A stretch of DNA of 64,000 bases from Verrucomicrobium sp. BvORR034 (GTDB taxonomy: Bacteria > Verrucomicrobiota > Verrucomicrobiia > Verrucomicrobiales > Verrucomicrobiaceae), in the NCBI RefSeq assembly GCF_000739635.1, contig NZ_BATQ01000012.1, positions 1-64,000 of the forward strand. Direction: 5' to 3'. Of the stretch, positions 34,683-43,500 are shown piece by piece. Below the pieces are notes generated by a model. That model worked only from the letters and a program-made list of their open reading frames with translations. It had not been told where the DNA came from and made no database searches. Every line of letters starts with the position of its first letter. Position 1 is the stretch's first letter. The translations under genes were made by a program, and so were the position numbers.

Positions 34683-37433
34683 ATGTCTGCCGAGCTCCCG
34701 CCCTTGTTTCATCTCACGCCCGAAGGCGTTCTGGTTTTGACGCCAGAGGGGCTCGCGGCCACCGAGGAGGTGTCTGCCAAGCTTGAGAAGGCACTTCGGG
34801 CGACCCACGCGGACGAAGGCAGTGCTACAGCCGCCCTTTTGCACCTCGCTGGCGAGATGGCGGACGGTGATCTGCCTGCCGACCTCGCCTGGTGGCGGCA
34901 TCTGGTACGGGAATTCGTCATGCAGTTTTGTCAGGTGCCCGGGCTGCGTGAGGGGGCCTGGCAGACCCCGGTGCAGCTGCCCGCTCAACCCATTTTGGAC
35001 CAGTGGATCCAGGAGGCTCCGCCTGTGCAGGGCATGGAGTACCTCACCCCTGCCTGTCTGGCCGCCTTGTGGCAGGATCTGCACGGCACGCTGGCGGCGC
35101 ACATCGTCGCAGCGGGCAATGATGTGGAGGCCGTCTTGCGCGAGTTGCACCCCGTGTGGCGGATGGTTGGCCGGGTCACCCTGCATCTGGCGGAGAACAA
35201 ACGTGATCCCCAGCGTCCCTTCGCCTTCATTGCCACCTACACTCATCGGGTGAATGCCCGCAGCGAGCCACAGCACCTGCCGCTGGCCCGCGCCTTGCAG
35301 GACAGTGCAGGGCGAAATGATCGCAGTGCTCTGCAGACGCTGCTGGAGCCGCTCAACGCCGCCTCCAAACGCAGCTCGCTCGTGCAGCAGCTCATTGCTT
35401 CCAAGCGCGTGTTTCAGGCCCTGGCGTGGGAGCCGGCGGAGGCCTTCGCCTTTCTCCAGGAGATCCCGGTGTTTGAAGAGAGCGGCCTGCTTGTGAAGGT
35501 GCCGGACTGGTGGCAGGGGCGTCGCCCGCCTTCACCGCAGGTTCAGGTCACCCTGGATGCGGGAGACAAACAGAGCACGGTGGGGGCGCAGGTGTTGCTG
35601 AGCTTCAATGTGAATGTGGCCCTCGGCGGCGAGCCCTTGACGCGGGAGGAGATCGACAAGATCCTCGCCAGTGATGCCCCGCTTATTTCCTTGCGGGGGA
35701 AGTGGATCGAGCCCGATCGTGAGCGGCTTCAGCAGGCGTTGAATCACTGGCATCGTGCCGAGGCGGCCAACCGCGATGGCGTGCCCTTCCACGAAGGATT
35801 GCGCTGGCTGGCGGGCTGGCAGGGCGGTGCGGCAGCCGCGGACGGTGTCACCCTGGATGACACCGGTGGACTGGTCAATTTCATGGCGGGTGATGCCCTC
35901 CGCAACCTGCTCGCCGGCATGCGGGCTGAAGCAGAGGGAGCGGGCAGCCGTCCGCCATCAGGACTGAAGGCCACCCTCCGTCACTACCAGCAGCGGGGGC
36001 TGGACTGGCTGGACTTTATGGGCCGTCTTGGCTGTGGAGCCTGTCTGGCGGATGACATGGGCCTGGGAAAGACGCTGCAACTCATCGCACTGGTGTTGCG
36101 GCGGCGGGAGGCTCGCAGCAAGGCCGGGCAGCCCCTCACGCCCAGCCTCGTGGTGGCACCCGCCTCCCTGCTGGCCAACTGGGAACGTGAGTTCAAGAAG
36201 TTCGCACCTGCCGTGCCGGTGGTCATTGCACATCGCTCCTCATTGAGCGCCGGGGAGCTGGCGAAGGTGGAGTCTGGAGAACATCCTGCCATGAAGGACG
36301 GCGGCGTGTTCCTCACCACCTACACCACGCTGGGCAAGCTGACGGGGTTTAATGAAATCAACTGGGACCTCGCCGTGCTGGACGAGGCCCAGGCCATCAA
36401 GAACGCCGGGTCCTCCCAGGCCCGCACGGTGAAGAAGCTTCAAGGCACCCTGCGCATCGCCCTCACCGGCACCCCGGTGGAAAACCGTCTGGGCGATCTC
36501 TGGAGCCTCTTTGATTTCCTGAACCCGGGTCTGCTCGGTTCTGCGGGCTCCTTTGCCGCCCGGGCACGGCAGATGTCGAAGGCGGGGAGCGGCTACGCTC
36601 CGTTGCGCAAGCTGGTGCGTCCCTTCATCCTGCGCCGGGTGAAGACGGATCCCGCCATCGCGCCGGATCTCCCACGCAAGACGGAGATGACTGCCTTCTG
36701 CTCGCTTACCAAGCGGCAGGCCCAGCTCTATCAGCGGGTGGTGACCGCGCTGGCCCGGGAGCTGGGGGATACAGAAGATCAGATCCAGCGGCAGGGCGTG
36801 ATCCTGGCCGCGCTCATGAAGCTCAAGCAGATCTGCAACCATCCCTCCCAGTGGAGCGGTGACAGTCGGTACCTGCCGGCGGACAGCGGCAAGTTTCAGC
36901 GTCTCGAGGAGCTCTGCTCCGGCATTGCCGACCGCCAGGAGAAGGTGATCGTGTTCACCCAGTTTAAGGAAATGACTCTGCCGGTGGCGGACTACCTGGC
37001 CACTGTCTTTGGCAGGCCGGGCCTGGTGCTGCATGGCGGCACGGCGGTGGGGAAGCGCGGCCAGCTGGTGGAGGAGTTTCAGAGCCCGGGCGGGCCGCCG
37101 TTCTTTGTCATCTCGGTCAAGGCGGGCGGCACAGGATTGACCCTGACGGCCGCCAGTCATGTGATTCACTTCGACCGTTGGTGGAATCCGGCCGTGGAAG
37201 ACCAGGCGACTGATCGCGCCTACCGCATCGGCCAGACCAAGGCCGTCATGGTGCACAAGTTTGTCTGCCAGGGCACGCTGGAAGAGAAGATCGACGGCAT
37301 CATCCGGGAGAAGCGCGCTCTGGCCAACGAGATCCTCGGGGGCGAGGGCGATGGAGCCGTGAAGCTCCTGACCGAGATGAGCGATAAAGATCTCGTCGAG
37401 TTCCTGCAGTTCCGTGCTATTGGCGCTGAGTAA
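34683..37433 (+). CDS. SNF2/RapA-family helicase
   Basis: 916 residues. The C-terminal half is a complete Swi2/Snf2 ATPase: DDMGLGKT (Walker A, about residue 456), LDEAQAIKN (motif II, about 566), ALTGTPVENRLGDLWSLFDF (motif III region), then the second RecA domain with SVKAGGTGLTL and DRWWNPAVEDQATDRAYRIG (motifs V and VI). The N-terminal 430 residues correspond to the helicase-associated region of bacterial SNF2 proteins. The next gene encodes a SWIM-finger protein 27 bases away, the same pairing as Bacillus YwqA/YwqB. A role in DNA or chromatin-like remodelling, repair or transcription recycling is inferred. Confidence 0.95.
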   Translation: MSAELPPLFHLTPEGVLVLTPEGLAATEEVSAKLEKALRATHADEGSATAALLHLAGEMADGDLPADLAWWRHLVREFVMQFCQVPGLREGAWQTPVQLPAQPILDQWIQEAPPVQGMEYLTPACLAALWQDLHGTLAAHIVAAGNDVEAVLRELHPVWRMVGRVTLHLAENKRDPQRPFAFIATYTHRVNARSEPQHLPLARALQDSAGRNDRSALQTLLEPLNAASKRSSLVQQLIASKRVFQALAWEPAEAFAFLQEIPVFEESGLLVKVPDWWQGRRPPSPQVQVTLDAGDKQSTVGAQVLLSFNVNVALGGEPLTREEIDKILASDAPLISLRGKWIEPDRERLQQALNHWHRAEAANRDGVPFHEGLRWLAGWQGGAAAADGVTLDDTGGLVNFMAGDALRNLLAGMRAEAEGAGSRPPSGLKATLRHYQQRGLDWLDFMGRLGCGACLADDMGLGKTLQLIALVLRRREARSKAGQPLTPSLVVAPASLLANWEREFKKFAPAVPVVIAHRSSLSAGELAKVESGEHPAMKDGGVFLTTYTTLGKLTGFNEINWDLAVLDEAQAIKNAGSSQARTVKKLQGTLRIALTGTPVENRLGDLWSLFDFLNPGLLGSAGSFAARARQMSKAGSGYAPLRKLVRPFILRRVKTDPAIAPDLPRKTEMTAFCSLTKRQAQLYQRVVTALARELGDTEDQIQRQGVILAALMKLKQICNHPSQWSGDSRYLPADSGKFQRLEELCSGIADRQEKVIVFTQFKEMTLPVADYLATVFGRPGLVLHGGTAVGKRGQLVEEFQSPGGPPFFVISVKAGGTGLTLTAASHVIHFDRWWNPAVEDQATDRAYRIGQTKAVMVHKFVCQGTLEEKIDGIIREKRALANEILGGEGDGAVKLLTEMSDKDLVEFLQFRAIGAE

Positions 37434-37460
37434 CCTGCCTTTCCCACTGCCCATTTGCTC

Positions 37461-38345
37461 ATGTCCTGGTACTCCTACAGCTACGACGACTTTGAAGATC
37501 GCGCCGCCGCCAAGGCGAGGACGAAGCTCAAGGTGGAGAAGCGCCGCAAGAAGGGCGAACTCCTGGCACCTGTGGTACCGAAGGCCAAGCAGGGGCTGAG
37601 CATCACCTTCTGGGGCAAGGCCTGGAATCGCAATCTGGAAGCTTACAGCGACTACTCAAACCGTCTTCCTCGCGGGCGCACCTATCTGCGGCAGGGGGCG
37701 GTGATGGACTTGCTCATTGAGCAGGGGGAGATCACCAGCACGGTGCAGGGCTCGGATCTCTATGAGGTGCGCATCACGATCAAGCCGCTCTTGAAGAACA
37801 GGTGGCAGAGTTTGAAGGAAACCTGCACCGGCGGCATTGGCTCGCTGGTGGAACTGCTGGGGGGCAAGCTGAGCGACCAGATCCTGCAGCAAGTGACGGA
37901 TCCCAAACAGGGCCTGTTTCCTGCGCCCAAGGAGATCGTCATCACCTGTTCCTGCCCGGATTACGCCGGCCTCTGCAAGCACGCGGCTGCCACCCTTTAT
38001 GGGGTGAGTTGCCGTCTGGATGATGAGCCCGCGCTCTTTTTCAAACTGCGTGGTGTGGATGCGGCGGAACTCATCGGCACCAGCGCGGTGGATGCGGTGC
38101 AGGCGCTTACCGCGGTGGATGGCGCTTCGCAAGACGGAGTGATCGGCGCGGCGGATCTGTCCGACGTGTTTGGCATCGACTTGGGCAATCTGGAGATTCC
38201 TGATGGGCTACTGGATGCGGCACCTCCGGTGCAAGCGCGTTCCACGAAAAAGGTGGTGGCCAGGAAAACTGTCAGCAAGAAAGTGGCGAAGAAGGCAAAC
38301 AAAGCCGTCACAAAGAAGAGCGCGGTCAAAAAGAAGAAGACATAG
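37461..38345 (+). CDS. SWIM zinc-finger protein with lysine-rich tail
   Basis: 294 residues from ATG 37461. The CSCPDYAGLCKH motif near residue 163 is a SWIM finger (CxCx6CxH), predicted to bind zinc and DNA or protein. The N terminus WYSYSYDDFEDRAAAKAR and the W-rich FWGKAWNRNLEAYSDYSNRL segment are typical of the family. The last 30 residues are a Lys/Ala/Val repeat resembling histone H1 tails. It is coupled with the SNF2 helicase upstream and is probably its partner. Confidence 0.92.
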   Translation: MSWYSYSYDDFEDRAAAKARTKLKVEKRRKKGELLAPVVPKAKQGLSITFWGKAWNRNLEAYSDYSNRLPRGRTYLRQGAVMDLLIEQGEITSTVQGSDLYEVRITIKPLLKNRWQSLKETCTGGIGSLVELLGGKLSDQILQQVTDPKQGLFPAPKEIVITCSCPDYAGLCKHAAATLYGVSCRLDDEPALFFKLRGVDAAELIGTSAVDAVQALTAVDGASQDGVIGAADLSDVFGIDLGNLEIPDGLLDAAPPVQARSTKKVVARKTVSKKVAKKANKAVTKKSAVKKKKT

Positions 38346-38349
38346 GGAC

Positions 38350-38367
38350 GTGGGCAACTCAGCCCAC
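38350..38367 (+). terminator. weak hairpin after SWIM gene
   Basis: GTGGGC-AACTCA-GCCCAC lies 4 bases after the SWIM stop codon, with CTTCTTTTTG some 12 bases further. It may be a partial terminator before the next gene at 38397. Confidence 0.45.
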
Positions 38368-38396
38368 TCTGCTCCGCACTTCTTTTTGATCGTCTT

Positions 38397-39167
38397 ATGA
38401 AAGCTCTTCTGCCCGCGTGGCTCGGTCTGGTCTTGGCCCCGACGCTGTTTGCGGTGGATCCTCCGCCGAAGTTGACCGTTGACCTCGCGGGCAACGGTCA
38501 GTCTCAAACTTACACTGTGGAACTGACCCGCTCCAACCCGGAGTACGACTTTGAATCCGCTGTGCTCAAGGCAGGCAAGACGTCGATCCCCCTGGGCAAG
38601 GAGTTCACTGGCTTTACCGTTGCGCTGGAGGCGCATCAGGTTTTTGGAGATCAGCCGGCCAAAATTCTGGAAGTCACGGCGGAAGGGGACAGTGACTACC
38701 TCGTCCGCTACTTCTTTGCCATGGTGAATGGCCAGCTCAAACAGGTGGGCAAGGTCAAAGGTCAGGGGGATCTGAAGGTGCCGGGGAATGGCACGCTTGT
38801 CGCCACGGGCTGGATGGGTTTTTGGATGAAGACAGAGAAGTATCTCATCGGCAAGGATCTCTCGCTCACGCTGCTGCCGCAGGAGTTTTACTCCTTGGGC
38901 ATTGATCAGACCTCCGGCATCGAAGGCACGGTGGTGGCGTCGTTCCCCGTGTATCAGAAGCGTGATGGCAAGACGGTGCTCGCCAATACGCGCAAGGACA
39001 GCAAGTTCCGCGTGCTGCTCTGGGACCCGTCATCGGCGAAACCGGGCGACGACATCGAGGCCAGGGGCAATCAATGGTATTTGATCCGCACGGAAAGCGG
39101 CTTCACCGGATGGGTTCGAGCCAAGCACCTGGAGATGGAATTTGCGGAGCTGCCGTGGGCGGGGTGA
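38397..39167 (+). CDS. secreted SH3-like domain protein
   Basis: 256 residues with a signal peptide ending near LFAVD. I do not recognise a family for the first 180 residues, which look like beta-rich domains. The C-terminal part, with FRVLLWDPSSAKPGDDIEARGNQWYLIRTESG and GWVRAKHLE, resembles a bacterial SH3 domain that binds peptidoglycan or proteins. Predicted envelope location. It stands 51 bases after the SWIM gene and could share its transcript. Confidence 0.7.
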   Translation: MKALLPAWLGLVLAPTLFAVDPPPKLTVDLAGNGQSQTYTVELTRSNPEYDFESAVLKAGKTSIPLGKEFTGFTVALEAHQVFGDQPAKILEVTAEGDSDYLVRYFFAMVNGQLKQVGKVKGQGDLKVPGNGTLVATGWMGFWMKTEKYLIGKDLSLTLLPQEFYSLGIDQTSGIEGTVVASFPVYQKRDGKTVLANTRKDSKFRVLLWDPSSAKPGDDIEARGNQWYLIRTESGFTGWVRAKHLEMEFAELPWAG

Positions 39168-39182
39168 TGCTTTCCCAGACAG

Positions 39183-39472
39183 GATTAACAAGATTTTTGA
39201 GAGATTAACAAGATGAGGGTGGGGGGGCTCGATGGCGTACCCGCCTGCATTCGAACCCGGAGGGTTCAATGCGTATTCGTGAATTAGGTAGCGTGGTGTG
39301 TTCTCCTCTCTGGGGAATACTGCGATCATCGGGAGAAGCTACACTGTTCTCAAAGCACTCAGAATTGAGGTTTTGACTGCCGCCATGCCGACTGCCTGAC
39401 GCATCGCCTGCATTCGAACCCGGAGGGTTCACCCATGGGCGGTCGGGGGTGAATTCTACCGCGGAGCGGTAG
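39183..39472. repeat. cluster of dispersed palindromic repeats
   Basis: The 446-base gap between two genes contains several repeats. GATTAACAAGAT occurs at 39183-39194 and 39203-39214. An identical 27-base unit containing GAACCC-GGA-GGGTTC occurs at 39242-39268 and 39405-39431. CTACCGC-GGA-GCGGTAG lies at 39456-39472. The last two motifs are the building blocks of the 266-bp element at 23511-23776, here in one orientation and with shorter spacing. No gene is supported. Confidence 0.8.
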
Positions 39473-39567
39473 GCCCCTTGCGTTGCTTGCCGCTGGCGGT
39501 TTCCGCCAATAAAAGGTCGCCCGGGGCTTGCTGCATCGCACGTTCTTGCCACCACCACTGCCTTGTG

Positions 39568-39600
39568 CAGCACCCATCATCTATTCGATGATGGGTGCTG
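39568..39600. terminator. 14-base-arm hairpin at gene 3' end
   Basis: CAGCACCCATCATC-TATTC-GATGATGGGTGCTG is a perfect 33-base hairpin, 13 bases beyond the stop of the minus-strand gene ending at 39614. It lacks a T tract, so termination is likely but not certain. Confidence 0.7.
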
Positions 39601-39613
39601 TCATGTTGGGAAA

Positions 39614-40309
39614 CTACTTCTTCGCCACACCCTTGATGCTGAAGTCATCGTACTGAACGTCCACAGGGTTCGTGGTAAGACTGATCAAGGTTTTGCTTTC
39701 GTGGGCGATGCCTTCGGACTTGAACTTGCCCACAGACTTGCCGTCCAGCAGCACTTCGATTTCATCGCCCTGGGTGCGGGCGGTCAGGGTGTGCCAGTCC
39801 TGCAGCGTCAGCTTCACGGGCAAGCTCTTGTTCTTGCTCTTGAGGAGCTCTTTGTCCTCGGCGCTCAGGCCACCGGGTTCTTTTTTCTTGGCGTAGATGT
39901 CATTGCGGAAGTTGCCGGTCTTGGCATCGCCGATGTTCACCGCGGTGGGGCTCACGTTGACGTTGCAGATGTGGCCGGCGTGCGAGCCCTTGAAGGTCTT
40001 GTCATCGAACCAGAGGTTGAAGCTCTTGGCCTTGTCGCTCGTGTAGCGGAACTTCACGTTCACCTCGAGGTCCTTCTCGGGCTCGATCACCACGTTGTCC
40101 ACGGCGGAGTGGTCGGAACCCTCGGGCGTGATGCCCTGAAGCACGCCGTCCTTCACCACGCTGCCGCTCTTGTAATGACCCCAACGTTTGCCAAAGCCGT
40201 CCTTGGCGAAATCGTCAGCGAAGATGGTGCGGCCGTAGGTGCCAGTGTCCTGAGCCAGGGCGGAGGCGGCGGTGAGGGTGGCGAGGAGCAGGGGAAGGCA
40301 GGATTTCAT
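39614..40309 (-). CDS. secreted jelly-roll (DUF1080-like) protein
   Basis: 231 residues from ATG 40309 with a signal peptide ending near ALA. Segments TIFADDFAKDGFGKRWGHYKSG, NLWFDDKTFKG and DWHTLTARTQGDEIEVLLDG are typical of concanavalin-like lectin/glucanase folds close to DUF1080. Enzymatic residues are not identifiable. It is monocistronic, divergent from the large haem-binding protein gene with 209 bases between them; both may respond to the same conditions. Confidence 0.78.
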   Translation of the reverse strand: MKSCLPLLLATLTAASALAQDTGTYGRTIFADDFAKDGFGKRWGHYKSGSVVKDGVLQGITPEGSDHSAVDNVVIEPEKDLEVNVKFRYTSDKAKSFNLWFDDKTFKGSHAGHICNVNVSPTAVNIGDAKTGNFRNDIYAKKKEPGGLSAEDKELLKSKNKSLPVKLTLQDWHTLTARTQGDEIEVLLDGKSVGKFKSEGIAHESKTLISLTTNPVDVQYDDFSIKGVAKK

Positions 40310-40518
40310 CTTGAAGGGTAGGTTGCACAGGCTCGATTGAGCCGGAGCGGCATAACGTGGCTCAAGTCCGATTTCTCCCAGAATTTGTCCGATTCTACAG
40401 AGCCAAAGGCGTGGGGTCGTTTTCCATCCTACTTTTCCGATCAGCACGGCGCCGGACTTGATAATCTTGCCCCGCGTTGTGCGTATGGGGTAGGCTCTTC
40501 ATTCACCCATTCCATCGC

Positions 40519-43500
40519 ATGAGAAAACTCACTTTCTGGCTGGGAGTGGCACTGACGGCGTCTCTGACGTCTGGCTTTGCCGCCGACAGCAAATCGAAAA
40601 CGATCGTCCTGATTGCTGGCAAGCAATCCCACGGCCCCGGTCAGCATGAACATAATGCCGGCGTACAGTTGCTGGCCAAGTGCCTCAAAGACGCAGGCAC
40701 GCAGGCTGACATCAAGGTGCACCTGAATGCTGACTGGCCTTCTTCCGAAGAGCTGGGCAAGGCGGACACCATCCTGATTTATTCGGATGGGGGAGGCGGG
40801 CACCCGGCGTTACAAGGCGATCATCTTCAACAGCTTGACAAGGAGATGAAGCGTGGCGCGGGCTTTGTGGCGCTGCACTACGCAGTGGAGCCGACTACGG
40901 ACAAGGGCAACAAGGAGTTCATCGAGTGGATGGGCGGCTGTTTCGAGACCCACTGGAGCGTGAACCCGCACTGGGACGCGAACTTCAAGGAGTTCCCCAA
41001 GCATCCGGTGGCCAATGGGGTGAAGCCCTTCACCACCAATGACGAGTGGTACTTCCACATGCGCTTCCGCCCGAACTTGAAGGGTGTGACACCGGTGCTG
41101 AGCGACATCCCGCCGGACACCACGATGAAGCGCCCAGATGGTCCGCACAGCGGTAACCCGACGGTGCGTGAAGAGGTGGCCAACAAAAAGCCGCAGCACG
41201 TCGCCTGGGCGGCAGAGCGGGATGGCGGCGGCCGTGGCTTCGGTTTCACCGGCGGTCACTACCACAAGGGCTGGGGCAATGACGACCAGCGCAAGCTGGT
41301 GCTCAACGCCATCCTCTGGAGCGCCAAGATCGATGTCCCCGCCGAGGGCGTGGCGTCCAAGGTGACGGAAGAGGATCTCAAGGTCAATCTGGACCCCAAG
41401 CCCGGACAGGGCCTGCCGGAAAAAATGCCTGAAGCCAAGCCAGCCGCAGCACCTGCCAAGCCCGCCGCCACCAGCGCGGCGGAGCCCAAGGCGCTCTTTC
41501 GCCGCGAGATCGGCAAGGCGGATGGCTTGGTCGAAGTGAAGGCGGATCTGAAAGGCGCGAAGGAACTGTATCTGGTGGTGACAGAAGGTTCAGACGGCAT
41601 TGCAGCCGACTGGACCGACTGGGTGGAGCCCACACTGGTGGGAGCGGACGGCAAGCGCACCAAGCTCACAGAACTGAAGATCAAGAAGTCCAGCACCGGC
41701 TGGGGAAACATCGGGATCAACCGCAATGCCAGCGGCGGCAACCTGCGGCTGGAGAGCACCCCGGCGGGTCAGACCCTGCAGGGCTTTGGCACCCATTCGA
41801 ACTCAATCATCGCCTTCGACCTCCCGGAAGGGACGGTCGCATTTGAGGGCAAGGTTGGTATTGACGAAGGCGGGACCAAACAGGGCGGGCAGAACAAGGT
41901 GGTGGCCCGCGTGTTCACCAGCGAGCCGCCCGCGGCCATGCTGGCCAGCAAGGGATCCGGCGGGGCGGAGAAACAGTACGGAGTGGAAGATGCGCGCGAT
42001 CAGATGCGCGGGTTCAAGACCCCCGAGGGCCTGGAGGCCACGCTCTTCGCCGTGGAGCCCCAGATCCAGAATCCGACCAACCTCGACATCGATCCGCAGG
42101 GCCGCGTGTGGGCTGTGGAATCTGTGAACTACCGCTCCAGCATGAAGCCCTGGGGCATTCTGCGTGAAGCTGGCGACCGTGTGGTCATCCTGACCAAGCA
42201 GAAGGGCGACGGTGTGGCTGGCGAGAAGACATTCTACCAGAGCCGCGAACTCACCAACGCCCTGGGCATCTGCGTGCTTCCCCAAGACAAGGGCACCAAG
42301 GTCATCGTGAGCGCCTCTCCCAACATTTGGCTGCTGACGGACGCGGATGGCGACGACGTGGCGGAGAAGGCCGAGAAGATCTTCATGGTCGGTGGGAACT
42401 TTGACCACGACCACAATGCGCACGCCATCGTCTTTGGACCTGATGGCAAATTCTACTTCAATTTCGGAAACGAGGGCCGCGAGCTCAAGTGGCCTGACGG
42501 CTCCCGGGTGAAGGACAATCTGGGCAACGACATCTCCGACCAGGGCAAGCCTTACCGTCAGGGCATGATCTTCCGTTGCGACATCGATCTGGCCACGGCC
42601 AAGGCCACCAATGTGGAGACGCTCGGTCACAACTTCCGCAACAACTATGAAGTGTGCGTGGACTCCTTCGGCGGCATGTGGCAGTCCGACAATGACGACG
42701 ACGGCAACAAGGGCGTCCGCATCAATGCCATCTTGGACTATGGCAGCTACGGCTACACCGATGAGATCACCGGCGCCGGCTGGCGCTCTCCTCGAACCAA
42801 CATCGAGACCGAGGTGCCGCTGATGCACTGGCACCAGAACGACCCGGGCACCATCCCGAACCTGCTGCAGACCGGAGGTGGATCTCCCACGGGTATCCTC
42901 ATCAATGAGGGCAAACTGTTGGGCAAGGCCTTTGAAAACCAGCTCATTCACTGCGACGCGGGCCCCCGCACGGTGCGCGCCTATCCAGTGAAAAAAGTCG
43001 GCGCCGGTTACACGGCCGAGATGGTGGACATCCTCACCACGGACGACAACTGGTACCGCCCTGCGGACGTGGCCATCGCCCCCGATGGCTCCCTCTTTGT
43101 GGCAGACTGGTATGACCCGGGTGTGGGCGGCCACAACATGGGCGACAACGTGGCGGAAAAGATCCGCGGTCGGGTCTACCGCGTGGCCCCGAAGGGCAAT
43201 GCATATCAAGTCCCCGCCAAGGTGGATTTCAGCAGCGCTGCGGGTTGTGCGGAGGCTTTGAAGTCCCCAAACAACAGCACCCGCTATGTGGCCTATGTGA
43301 AACTGCAAGCTCTGGGTGCCAAGGCGGAAGATGCGCTGCAAAAGCTCTGGAAATCGGACGACGCAGTGATCCGCGCCCGTGCCTTCCACCTGCTGCTGCG
43401 CCTGCCCGGTCAGTACGAAAGCTGGGTGGCGAAAGGCCTGGAGGACAAGGATGCCGACATCCGGGTGACCGCGGTACGTGAACTTCGTCTGGCCAGCGCC

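Noticed and set aside
39183-39472. CRISPR array
   Set aside because: Repeats are palindromic, of several types and irregularly spaced, with no constant spacer length and no cas gene nearby.
41803-43389. 528-codon open frame on the minus strand
   Set aside because: Antisense to the propeller domain of the haem-binding fusion protein; no domain seen.
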